Assembly: GCA_024196135.1 (NCBI GenBank)
Contig: JAMQCK010000013.1
Span: forward strand, 596-64,595
Direction: 5' to 3'
Length of the DNA stretch: 64,000 nucleotides
Source of the DNA: Pleurotus ostreatus/Saccharomyces cerevisiae fusant
Taxonomy: Eukaryota > Opisthokonta
In this document: positions 11,070-21,071 of the stretch, piece by piece
Position numbering within the stretch: the first letter of the stretch is position 1
How the letters are laid out: every line of letters begins with the position of its first letter
Notes under the pieces: model-generated
Told to the model about the DNA's origin: nothing
What the model saw: only the letters and a program-made list of their open reading frames with translations
Database searches by the model: none
Position numbers and translations under genes: made by a program

Positions 11070-11980
11070 AAGTTCAAGGTCGCCCCCGTCTCCGCGACAC
11101 CCCACTCCACCAAGAGGTCGGCCTCGCCGCAAAAGTCAGACAATTTGTTGACCACAAAGCGCGGCGCGGCGGACAAGCAAAACAAGACAAAGTCGAACTT
11201 ACGTGTGAATATTCGTCGGGTCTCTCGGTCATCTTGAGTTAGTACTGAGCTGCGCGGACCCGTCGCCTGAATTTGTAGATGCATGTCGAGTATGGCACGG
11301 CAGTCGGTAGCTGTCATCTCTGCGAGAGACTTCAAGTCAGAGGCGATCAAGTCGGGCATGGATGGAATGGAATCGGTACACACCGAATATGCAGCTGATC
11401 GCCTGAACCCAAATGGTCAACCATCAGGGGAGTGGGACCTATGCTGAACCGACTTGAAGACAACTGTCAATTCCGTCCTAGACTTTCGTAAGAGAATGAT
11501 GAGAGTGGTTCTGGGAAAGGAAATGAATAAATACCTTTTCAACGTTGTGCCGCTGGATCGCCATGTGAAGGAGAACATTACTTCACAGATATCGCGAATC
11601 ATTGGTGAGGGCCGGCCATGCTCAGTTCCTGTACAACATTTCCAAAGGAAGCAAATATGTTCTTTAGAAATTCTCTTTTAGAGTAGATGAATAGATGCGC
11701 ACCAGTCATCTGGCTGGATATATGCGCTTTTGAATGCGCAGGACAATTGGTGCGACGGGGAGACCTGAAATTCGCGCCAAGTCGGATAGTACCGCAGGCA
11801 AGTCTCTGTTTCTAGCTCTTTGAGCAGTTCCACCGAACGTGCGTCCTCGAAGATGGAAGAGAAAGCAGAAAAGCAATTCCTCAAGTTGTGTGACGCGTTG
11901 AACCGCGTGACCGTGGCAAGCTCCTTCACGTGCCGAGAAGCACCGGGAATTGCCGCGCGCACCTTGTCTCTCACGTCCAT
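11070..11980 (-). CDS. Tentative multi-exon hypothetical gene
   Basis: Several minus-strand frames look protein-like and are separated by plausible splice sites. One begins at an ATG (11980) and is helical in character (VKELATVTRFNASHNLRNCF .. SIFEDARSVELLKELE). Another includes VMFSFTWRSSGTTLKR. A third contains MTATDCRAILDMHLQIQATG followed by DDRETRRIF and a GTAAGT donor. I do not recognise the family, and exon order, start and stop are uncertain. Its start would lie only 43 bp from the ATG of the divergent lyase-like gene, which either implies a shared promoter or means that the true start lies elsewhere. Confidence 0.3.
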
Positions 11981-12022
11981 TGTACTTTTCGCGGGCAGGC
12001 CCCGTCTTCGCTGGTCGATCCT

Positions 12023-13896
12023 ATGCTCGCTTTTCTCTTACTTGCTTCATGTGCTCTCGACGTCGCGCTGGCCGCCCCCATCCCCGACTCGCCCTTCGTC
12101 TTCGCCCCGGGAGCGCCTTCGCCGTCGCCGCCTACGGCCTCGGATGCTGCTGGTCAGCCTTTCGTCTTGCCGCCTCCGCCTCCACCACCACCATCGTCAA
12201 CGGTAATAGCTCCTGCTCCGACTTCTTGGGCTGCACCTGCGCAGATGACCGACCTCTCGGCCTTCAACATCACCCACTTCGCTGCCGGCTCAGCTAACGT
12301 GCGCGTCGCTACCCTCCCGCCGATCTCGGCTCTGGCGCCCTCGCCAACGCCCGATGATGACGACGGCTTCTCTCTCCTCTCCCAAGGCGATGACTCTAAC
12401 TCCAATGCTTCGGACTCAACCGACGCCTCCCGCACCGCCCTTCAGCTGCTCTACCCCGCCGACTCGATCAACCCTGCCGCGCGACCTCTTGGCGGCGCCG
12501 AATTCTACGCCGCCCCACTCGATCTCAGCAACGCGTCCTCCGTCACGCTCACGTACTCCGTCTTCTTCCCCTCGACGTTCGACTGGGTTCTCGGCGGCAA
12601 GCTTCCGGGACTGTACGGTGGACGCGACGGGTGCTCTGGTGGCGATCCTGCCGAGGACTGCTTCAGCACGCGACTGATGTGGCGCAAGGGAGGAGTAGGG
12701 GAGTTGTATTTGGTACGCGCGCCACGTACACATTTGACTACGCGTTCTAACCTCTCCCAGTACGCACCCAAGGACAAACAGCCAGCCGCGCTCTGTGACG
12801 ACCCCCACTCCATCTGCGACGCCGCCTACGGCCTCTCCATCGGTCGCGGCGCCTTCCGATTCCCCGCCGGGCAGTGGACCACCGTCTCGCAGACCGTCGC
12901 GCTCAATACGCCCGGGAAGGCTGATGGGGGCTTCGCCCTCGATGTCAATGGCGTGCGTGTGGTGCAGAGGAGCGATGTGTATTATCGGGGGACGGGGATA
13001 AGGGCGGCTGCTGTACACGATCCATCGACTGCGGTACCCGACGTGGTGCCGGCAACGACGACGACATCGAAGAAAGCGAAGCCGACGTCAAGTAAGCATC
13101 CGAAAGCGACGACGACGAAGCATAAGCCGACACCGACTGCGGTACCCGTGGACGATCCTGATGACGGCGGATTGTTGGGCATCCTTGGGCAGCAAGAGGG
13201 CGACGGGCAGGCGCCGGTCGGCTTCGTTTCTGACGGAGCCTCTAAGAGTGGTAGTATCCCTCCCTCAAGCGTTAGCCCTAGCGATGCGGTCAACGCAGAG
13301 AACTTCCTTGGCGGCGCCGACGACTACGGCGAGGGCGACTCGTTACCTTGGGGTACCGACGACGACGATCTCCTCGCGAGTCTGGGGACGAACGTCGCGA
13401 TACCTATCAGTACGACGGTGGTCTCTTCCCCGTCAGCCTCCCCGTCAGAGGCGTACAGTCCAGGCGAACAAGGTCAAGAGACTGGCGCGGCTGCTGGCGC
13501 GTTGATGGGCACGGCGGGCGCGCAGGTACCTTGGGGAGTGTCGGTGACTGCTACCGGGTCGACGTCGTTAATCACTGCGGGTCCCTCAGCAACGTCGACA
13601 GGTGTAGCCTCACCAACACCGACCACGACGGACGATGGCCTCGGCTTTCTCGGCCTGCAAGCGGGTGCGCAGGATGGGGAGGATGATGGTGGTCCGGATG
13701 ACGAAGGGCAGGCTTCGCCGCATCTGGCGCGTTTTCGGGGGTTGTTCTTTAGGTGAGTGCTTGCGCAATTGTCGTTAGTGGCGTATACTGACATTGTCTT
13801 CTCAGTACCTTCTTCGGCGGGCATGAGGAAGAGTGGGCAACTCCGGTCGACCAGTATGTACTCTTCCGCGACTTTGCGATCGTGAAGAACGCGTAG
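12023..13896 (+). CDS. Secreted polysaccharide lyase 14-like protein with insert
   Basis: Two introns (12713-12760, 13753-13805) give a protein of about 590 residues. The ATG at 12023 begins a signal peptide (MLAFLLLASCALDVALAAP). A Pro-rich spacer precedes the core. The core matches fungal PL14-type (glucuronan/alginate lyase-like) proteins: VTLTYSVFFPSTFDWVLGGK, LPGLYGGRDGCSGG, FSTRLMWRKGGVGELYLYAP and the final strand GLFFSTFFGGHEEEW .. DQYVLFRDFAI. Oddly, the core is interrupted after about residue 330: roughly 220 residues of Ser/Thr/Asp-rich, Lys-containing low-complexity sequence separate YYRGTGIRAA from the last strands. Both halves are in frame with good splice sites, so this is probably real rather than an assembly error. 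It is likely an extracellular or wall-associated enzyme; activity is inferred from family only. Confidence 0.85.
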
Positions 13897-14107
13897 GTGG
13901 AAGGTCATAAAATATACAATTTGCTCGCGCGCGATCTGCATCCCTTGAGTGTGCGATATGCGCCAATTTGAACCAATCCGGAGGGCAGATAAGAGACGAA
14001 TCAAGATCGTCTGCATTGTCTACCTACGGCGATTTACACCCTAAAGTAGCAGACCTCATTGTTCTCCGCCCCATCAGGGTTAGGGTCAGCCCTTCCACCG
14101 CAACGCA

Positions 14108-14285
14108 AAAGAGCCCGCCCAGCCAGAGTGGCCGGAGCGGGACCGGAAAATATTGGGACGGTGCATGAGCCGAAGCCCATACAATGCGCGGGTTTTCCCT
14201 GAGGACAGGGTCGCCGTGCTATGGAGAACCTCCGCGCACCACCTGCCCAGATACGTGAAGGGGCAGATGCCATCAAGGTAAGTAT
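14108..14285 (-). ncRNA. U1 spliceosomal snRNA, copy 1
   Basis: Read on the minus strand, the RNA starts AUACUUACCU, the invariant U1 5' end that pairs with 5' splice sites. A strong first stem-loop follows (CAUCUGCCC / GGGCAGGUG) with a loop containing UUCACGUAUC, matching the UCACG of the U1-70K binding loop. Next come a structured central domain closed by GCGCGG/CCGCGC, a GGGCUUCGGCUC hairpin, an Sm-like site (CAAUAUUUUCCGG) and a 3' terminal stem (CCCGC .. GCGGG) before CUCUUUUG. Length of about 178 nt suits U1. The 3' end is approximate. The identification is from sequence and structure by eye; a covariance-model search for U1 would settle it. Confidence 0.88.
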
Positions 14286-14312
14286 GAGTTGCTCAGGTGT
14301 GAAAAGATGGGA

Positions 14313-14422
14313 TTTATAGGTGGGAGGGGCGCACGGACCAGGGGGAGGGGAGGTGGGGGGAGGTTGGAGCGTCGGGGGCGTCAGGGACAACGGCGGGCAC
14401 GGACCAATGTGATGTGGGTGAT
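14313..14422 (-). promoter_or_regulatory. U1 copy 1 promoter (TATA plus distal element)
   Basis: On the minus strand a TATA box (CCTATAAATC) lies about 30 bp before the snRNA start. A distal block ATCACCCACATCACATTGGT lies about 115-137 bp upstream. Both are conserved in the second U1 copy while the sequence between them has diverged, which marks them as the likely functional elements. Confidence 0.65.
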
Positions 14423-14702
14423 TTTGGCGAGGCGAAGTTCGGTTTATGGTCGAGAGATGCTTGAGTGCCTGTGTTTATGACACCCTCCTTATCACTGTCT
14501 TCCATGCCGCTACTGTATTTAACGGTAGCTTCACCAATGAGCCTTGTCTGAATCGCGCGCAATGATGACTAGTCTCTACATTCACGAAACGGCGATCGAT
14601 AGGCGCCCATCAACACGCGCGACGCGTCCGGATCACCATGAGTGCAGCTTCCCTCCGACGGCCATCCTCCTTCGTTCTAATCACGCCTCACACAAAGCAC
14701 AG

Positions 14703-15605
14703 ATGAGCGGTGGTCCCGTAGAAGAAGATCAGCATGCGCTGTTTGCCGCCATCGTACGCAGCCATCTGGCAGATGTGACAGAACTTGCGGCGGAGCGACG
14801 TGCCGCAAAAGCTTCCACTTCTGAGAACGTACAATCTACCTCCGATGCTACCACTGAAGCTACCCACCCGGATGATGGACCTACTTCCTCATCTTGCGCG
14901 CCCACTTCCGCTTCAGACGCGTCTCATGGGCCGCCAGACTCGACCTTAGATGAGGACACACTACTGGCGCTCGAGCTCTTCGCAGACGAACTCCAGCGCA
15001 TCTCGGGCTTACTCGACGACCACGCTCTCGCACAGCAGCTCGCGCAAGAGGAGCAGGAACTGGCTGAGCGCGGGGCACGGGAAGCCCTGCAGGTCGCGCA
15101 GGCGGCGGAAGGTGAAGAAATCGAAATTAGCCCGGAGGAAGCCAGACGACGCGCGGAGCAGCGCTCTGCTGAAGTCGGCAGGCTAGCAGATGAGGCAGCG
15201 CAGGCGTACCTCAGCGGCTCGGACGAGGCGACGCGCGCGCGGCAGAGGGAGTTCGCAAGGCTGGTGAGGGAGCGGATTGAGGAGCGCGACCGCCAGGACG
15301 CGGCGAGGCGCAGACAGGGTGCGCGAGCGCCTCCGCGGAGGGGATCGTATCATAACCAAACACCGGCGCGACGACCGACCGCGTCGAGTACCCCTTCGTT
15401 CTCCAGGTTCGTCGCGCCATTCTTCGGCGATAGCGCTGGAAAAAACCTGACCTATATTCCTGCAGCCTCATCAGTCGGATACCGAATGCATTCTCAACCT
15501 TCTGGAATTCTTGAACGACCGACTTCACGGGGTACCTTGACCGGCGGGTTGCACCGTGGTCTCGTCCTGGTGCTTGTGTGCTGGGAACGTCACTTACTGT
15601 ACTGA
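14703..15605 (+). CDS. Hypothetical protein, acidic/coiled-coil; possibly truncated
   Basis: The ATG at 14703 (MSGGPVEEDQHALFAAIVRS) is the best start, because the open frame reaching further up crosses apparent 5' flank. The protein has a Ser/Thr-rich stretch, then Leu/Glu/Ala-rich helices (TLLALELFADELQRISGLLD, HALAQQLAQEEQELAERG, and an Arg/Glu-rich helix ending RERIEERDRQDAARRR). This arrangement resembles the N-terminal part of Agaricomycete RING/RBR ubiquitin-ligase-like proteins, but no zinc-binding Cys/His cluster follows. After about 15440 the coding character fades before the stop at 15605. It may be a truncated gene, or a later exon was not recognised. Confidence 0.45.
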   Translation: MSGGPVEEDQHALFAAIVRSHLADVTELAAERRAAKASTSENVQSTSDATTEATHPDDGPTSSSCAPTSASDASHGPPDSTLDEDTLLALELFADELQRISGLLDDHALAQQLAQEEQELAERGAREALQVAQAAEGEEIEISPEEARRRAEQRSAEVGRLADEAAQAYLSGSDEATRARQREFARLVRERIEERDRQDAARRRQGARAPPRRGSYHNQTPARRPTASSTPSFSRFVAPFFGDSAGKNLTYIPAASSVGYRMHSQPSGILERPTSRGTLTGGLHRGLVLVLVCWERHLLY

Positions 15606-15903
15606 CGACGACTATTCCTGCCGCTGGAAAGGCGGGGAAGTCGCAAGGTGCTCTATCACCGCGCTGATCATTGCAAGCTCGAACTGTAGAGTCAATACGG
15701 GCACTGCGCAAAGTGTGGTATGTATGATATTGGACAATTGTAGAGTTAGATTCGAAAGTTACGGCACTCATCTATACGACTTGGGCGTCAGCAATAGGAT
15801 GGGACTACTGGATAGAGGGCTGTAGGACGTCGTTTGGTTGTGTCGCACATCTGTAGCTTAGGCGAGAAACGCAACTCCATAGTAACGATTGCAAACTAAC
15901 TGC

Positions 15904-17275
15904 TTATATTGTTGTACTACAGCGTAAATACGCATCGACCTTCGGCACTGTCATCCCATCCAGGGAACGAGCTTCCGATCTCGAGCTCGCGAAGGCTTCA
16001 AAATCCTTCCGGCTTGCCACCGCGATATGCGCGGTCGTGAGACTGGGTAGGACCGGGACTGCACCGTCAGTATAGCGCAGGCGCTGCAGCAGATCATTCA
16101 AGCCGCTTGGACGGAACAACGTCGCTGTCAAGTCGAGCCAAGTCAGGTTCCCTAGCTGACGAAGACACCAAAGGAGGTTGCGGTGCTTGTCCTCCATATA
16201 AGGCTGCACTTTGAGGCGCAGCATATGCGAAGCCGCAGAAGGCACGCGGACCAGATAGTTGGCTAGTTCTGCGTGAGCAGATACTGTGTGACAGTCCTCG
16301 AACTGCATTTCCTGGACGTTGGGAGCGTTGATGAAGTGGAGGAAATGAGCTGCCTTCTCCACGAGCACCAAGCGCCTTAGAGAGTGCAGGGGCACCGGGT
16401 CTGTCCAGGAATCCAGCGCATCGTCAAAGCCTTTAACACGCAGTTCGAGGACCTGCAGCGTTGTGCTGTACTGCTGGAGGCTTGCGAAGAGAGAAGGCAT
16501 ACGGAGTTTGCCTGTGTTCATCACGAGCACTTGTAGGGGAGCTGTGGGCGGTAAGGATGCATCAATCGCACCCTCGTTGAAGGTGAACCTGCTTGCGTTG
16601 ATATCGAGACGTTGTAGTGACGGCGCAAAGTCGAGAAATTGTGTTGGCAGGAGCTCAGGGCCAAATCCTTGGAAGGTGAGGTGTGCCTCTTCGAGATTAG
16701 GAGTTGCGACGGGTGTTAATCGCTTGAACTCATTGATATCGCCACCCCAGATGATCGTACTCCATTGCGATGCTTGAGGTCGAAGAGCATCGACAAGGAG
16801 AGGCAGTGCGCCTGTGTAGCCCGGTAATATCTGGAAGTGAAAAGGCCACATTCGGATTCGAGGCAAATATTGTTCGAGGAATCCGCCCAATTTTGCAGGA
16901 TTCATGGGGACCACCAGGTATCTCCAGAGACGCGGCGTAGTCAGTGCGACGCGTCGCCAGGTTTTGCAGACAAGACCAATGGTTCGTTCGAGCCGACGGT
17001 TTATGTTGCCGATACGTGGCCACTCGGTCTTGGCGAAGACATAGTCCAGAAGCCACAGGAATATCTCCGAGAGCAGTTCGGCCGGCAAACGCGCTACAGG
17101 AGAAGGGAGAGAAGTCTTGATGACACTCGTGCTTTGTGGCTCCAACGTCGCAGGTTGAGGGATGCTGAGGTCATCAGTCTGTCCGCCTTGTAAGCGCTTA
17201 AGTGGCTAGAGGACAATGGACGTTAGCATGCAGTCCGCTTTCTTGCAATGGCGCACACACTGGCTCAGAGCTCAT
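15904..17275 (-). CDS. F-box protein
   Basis: Two exons. The large exon has no usable ATG at its head; a 15-nt first exon (ATG at 17275, MSSEP) joined through a 55-nt intron (17206-17260) gives MSSEPPLKRLQGGQTDD and an unbroken frame. The F-box occupies about residues 38-95 (VARLPAELLSEIFLWLLDYV .. IGLVCKTWRRVALTTPRLWR). The rest is an LRR-like Leu-rich solenoid (FAPSLQRLDINASRF, LGNLTWLDLTATLF). It is probably an SCF substrate receptor; the substrate is unknown. It is unrelated in detail to the F-box family at 40127-49215. Confidence 0.85.
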
Positions 17276-17619
17276 GATCACGAATGAGGAGGCTTCTCGT
17301 GGGGGTCGATTAAGAAGGCGAGTGGCGGCGGGTTCAGCGGAGCGGTCGTGGGAGTTGAAGGTCAAGTCGCGTTGAAGTGCACGAACCGGTGCCTCATTTT
17401 GCCACGTGCAAACAAAAGCCAGGTTCGTGACTCATCGCGTTTATTGTGATCGTAGGGTAGTCGGAGGCTTACACAGTACGCGGAGGCTCTCGCTACTTCC
17501 TGTTATAACTGTTGCATTCATGATCAGATCTATGTTTTAACAAGAGGCTGATCACCATATGTTGACGATCAACCGAGTAAGAACCCGTCAGGAAATCGTA
17601 CTTACATTGCTACAGACGA
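17276..17619. other. Intergenic, nothing recognised
   Basis: An AT-richer spacer between the F-box gene start and the asparaginase stop. It should carry the F-box promoter; no clear TATA box, repeat or RNA gene was seen. Confidence 0.5.
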
Positions 17620-20531
17620 TCATGTCTGGCTTTCCTCTCGTACCGGTACCCCAGCCATTACCCAGACATTAAGAGCGTGCTGGTCTCCTTGCTTTTGCGC
17701 CGCCTTCACAGCTACTTCGGCAAACATATCATCCGTTCCTCCCAGCGTCGCCCCCGCCTGTACCAGGAGTCGCACAACTTCACCGTGCCCTTGTCGCGCA
17801 GCCTAGGGTTTACAGATCAGCTGGACGTCCGTATAACGATGGGATGTACTCACGTAGTACAGCGCCGTATGCCCGAGCGCATCGCGCAAATGCACCAACG
17901 CGCCCGCGTGCAGCAGAGCATCCACCATCTGCCCATGCCCATTCAGCGCGGCGACGTGCAGCGGCGTCCGCCCAACGCCGGGCTCCAACGCGTTCGCCAG
18001 CCCCGCGCCCGTCGTGCCGTACTGCGGCACCTGCGGCGTGTAGTGCGCGCTCTGCGCCGCGTGCACGTCTTCGTCTTTTGGGATCGGCGAGTCTTCGTCG
18101 GGAAGCCGTGCTCCCGCCTCCGCGAGGCAGAAGCGCAGGCACTCGGCGTCCCCGCATGCTGCGGCGAGATGGACGAGGGAGGGGACTAGCACGGCTTCGG
18201 TCGCGCCGGCCTCCGCTGCCGTCCAGGACCATGGCGCACCAGCGTCCTTGGTATCCTGACCATCCGCGTCTGCGTCTGCGGTTATCGTTACAGCAGGCAA
18301 CGCTCCACCCGGCCGAGCTAGTCTTGCGAAGTGCCCGAGCGCGCGCTGTACATTTTCGAGCGTGCCCGCCAGTCCTCCGGGTTCGCCAGCGGTTGCAGGC
18401 GCACCCTCGGGTCGCGTGAGTTCACCACGGAGAGGTGTGCGCACTAGCTCACGGACTGCAGCGGGTGATAACTCGGGCTTCGAAAGGAGGTAGCTGAGCT
18501 TGGTCAGAGCACACTGCGTCATCTCAGCTCAATTATACTCTTGGACCAGGAGATCTACTACGTACCTCCGGAGCTGAAAATCACCATTCCCTTCAGCAAA
18601 ATCTTCCATATCGCGCGAACATGAACCACTCACACATATCATACCCTGGCACCACCCCCGCCTTCACCAGCGCAATCCCCGTCTCATACGCCGCGCTCAC
18701 CGAGCCCTTCGTGCACTGCGAGATCGCTACAATCACGACGCCGCGGTCGCACGCGTCGCGAATCGCTTGAAGCAGGTCCTGCCGATTGGGCGCATTGCCC
18801 GCGCCGAAGGCCTCGAGGACGACGCCCTGGACGGGCGGGGCGCAGAAGACGGAGATCATGGCGGCGGTGATGCCGGGGAAGAGGCGGATGGTGACTGGTG
18901 AGGGGTAGGGTGAGTGGGGGAGTGTAAAGGAGGGGTAAGTAAGGTAGTTACGCACCGACTTTCGAGCTGAGGTCTAGGGGTGTACAATGTAAGACGAGGC
19001 TGAAGGGAAGGAGGTCTACACGGACCCTTGTGCGCCTTGAACCGCCTCAGGCTTGTTTGCCGGATCACATCGTTCCAATTCACCACAATATCAATACCGA
19101 CTGCGTTGTTCACGTCAGTGCGCAAGTTCGCCAAGATTCATTCAGAATACACTCACCCTTTACCAAAGGCGCGAAGTTTGGGCTGTCGAACGCAGCGAGC
19201 TCATCAGATGAGACCTTCGTCACGCGATTGCCACGATATAGGGTATGATTGAAGTAGAGGCAGCATTCTACAACGTTGTAAGCCCACTGCGAGCGCGTGG
19301 GAAGGTGCCCACTCACCCGGTATCGTGTAATGCCCAGCCATGAGCAGCGCGCCCATCAGATTGTCCGTCGCATCGTTTCGCAGCTGCGATAATGGAATTT
19401 GCGCGCCAGTTAGGATCTAAGAAGCGTTGGTGAGCATGCCATCGCCAGTAGGACCGCTATTTGAAATCAGCAAAGGACCCCTCGACTTACCACCGTCTTC
19501 CCAAGATCCTCAAGCAGGAAACTGAGCGCACTCGACGTGTACGACATCGTGTCGGTACCGTGTAGGATAACGAAGGCATCGTAGAGGTTGTAGTTCAACT
19601 CAATTTCGGTAGCGATGCGGATCCAATCTGGGAAGGAGGTCAGCACGAGCTACCTTTGGGGAAACCCCGTCAGGCCAGAAACATATCCGCAGCCCACCTT
19701 TCATCTCGATATTGCTGCTATCCAGGAGCGGATGCCACTACTCGTAGCCATCGTCAGACCAGCCCATTCGAGTTGTCGATATAAGTCACACACCTCCATG
19801 ATTGCATACCGCATCGCCTTCCTCCCCGCGCCGCTTGAAACCACGGTCGCCGGCATAAGCAAGCTCGGTAGATGTGCCTCGTAGTAGCCATCTTCATCTT
19901 CATCTTGCTCTTCACTACCTCCCTGCTTTTCATTGTCGTCTTGCGCCTTGTTGTCTTTCTTGTCAGGCCTCACTCTCTTCTGTGGCGGCGTGGGGGCTGC
20001 GCCGACGATGGGCCTCTTGGACCGCACGCGCAGTGTGGGACCGTCGAGCGCGCGGGCGTTGGCGGATGTGGGCGATTGCGGTGGCTGGATATATGCGTGT
20101 CAAAGGAGGGGTTGACTGCTGGAGAACAGTTGAAAGGCGGATATTCACAGATGGCTGCACGGGCGATGCGCGCCCGCTCCATGTTCGAAAGCCCTCAACG
20201 CTTGCTGCATGCGAGAAGAGCGAGTCCTGAAGCGGGTCGTGGAAGCGCGCTTGGCTGTTGGGATCGGTCAGTCACACCGCCCTTGACCTGACAGGATTAG
20301 GAAAAGGTCTTCAGCCTTGGAGGCGCTCATGTGACGGTCAAAACCCGCCAACACGGACGTGGATGTGGTCGCCAAGGTCCGGTGTTGATCAAAAGCGCAA
20401 GGAATTGAAGAATTAAGCACTTACCTCCGTAGAGTCTGCGTCAGGAAGGCGGGTTCGGGCACGAATCCGTGCGCTCCTGTGAGCATGCCGATTGTGCCAC
20501 CGGTGTAGATGACCAGAACTTTGGACTCCAT
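17620..20531 (-). CDS. L-asparaginase with C-terminal ankyrin repeats
   Basis: A cytosolic type I asparaginase (hydrolyses asparagine to aspartate and ammonia), of the kind fused to ankyrin repeats in fungi and animals. The ATG at 20531 gives [16 protein letters not shown], which carries the first catalytic Thr. Later exons supply [28 protein letters not shown] (second catalytic Thr-Asp), [14 protein letters not shown] sequence, [13 protein letters not shown] and [20 protein letters not shown]. The C-terminal part has ankyrin motifs ([40 protein letters not shown]) and ends REESQT* after a last intron. An acidic, Lys-rich insert ([19 protein letters not shown]) sits between the first catalytic motif and LDSSNI. 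At least seven introns are needed. All key residues are present, so it appears functional. Confidence 0.9.
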
Positions 20532-21071
20532 TGTCTTCGAGGGCTCGAGAGTAGGGTCTAGAGAGTTTTCTGAAGCTAGTTCTGACTCGCGGAGATCTCT
20601 CCGACTTGTCTTCTATAATTCTGCGAGTTGTCGGCCGAGCGCAGGCGCCTTTAGAGAGCAATAAATGCAGTTCTAGCCAAGCGAGTTGCGGCTCGCAGGA
20701 AAGCGCGGGCACAGGGAGGAGGATACAGAGCTCAGAGAGGTACTGCACAAGTCGAACACGAAGGTTGGAAGCAACATAGACGCCGAAAAGCGCGTCATGG
20801 TGGGCGACGGCAGCTGGCGTTTGCCGCCGCCGCTTCCGATCATTGTCAATCAGTGTTACCGTTACGAATGTCACACTCCATGTTCAACTTTCTCAAGTCG
20901 GAGACGAGAAGATAGTGATGCTGATTAGGATTGATGGAATCTATGGCTAGCGCTACATAGTCGTGAGTAAGAGCACAGATAGTCGTGGTCAGAGCACAGA
21001 TAGTCGTGAGTGCTAGCACAGAATTACGAGAGGTATCAGAGAGAACACAATCAACAAAAAGGAAACCATCC

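Noticed and set aside
14034..14390. Minus-strand open frame over the first U1 locus (and 29026-29775 over the second) as a conserved protein
   Set aside because: The two frames look conserved as proteins only because the underlying DNA encodes U1 snRNA. The conserved part coincides with the RNA and its promoter, not with a coding unit.
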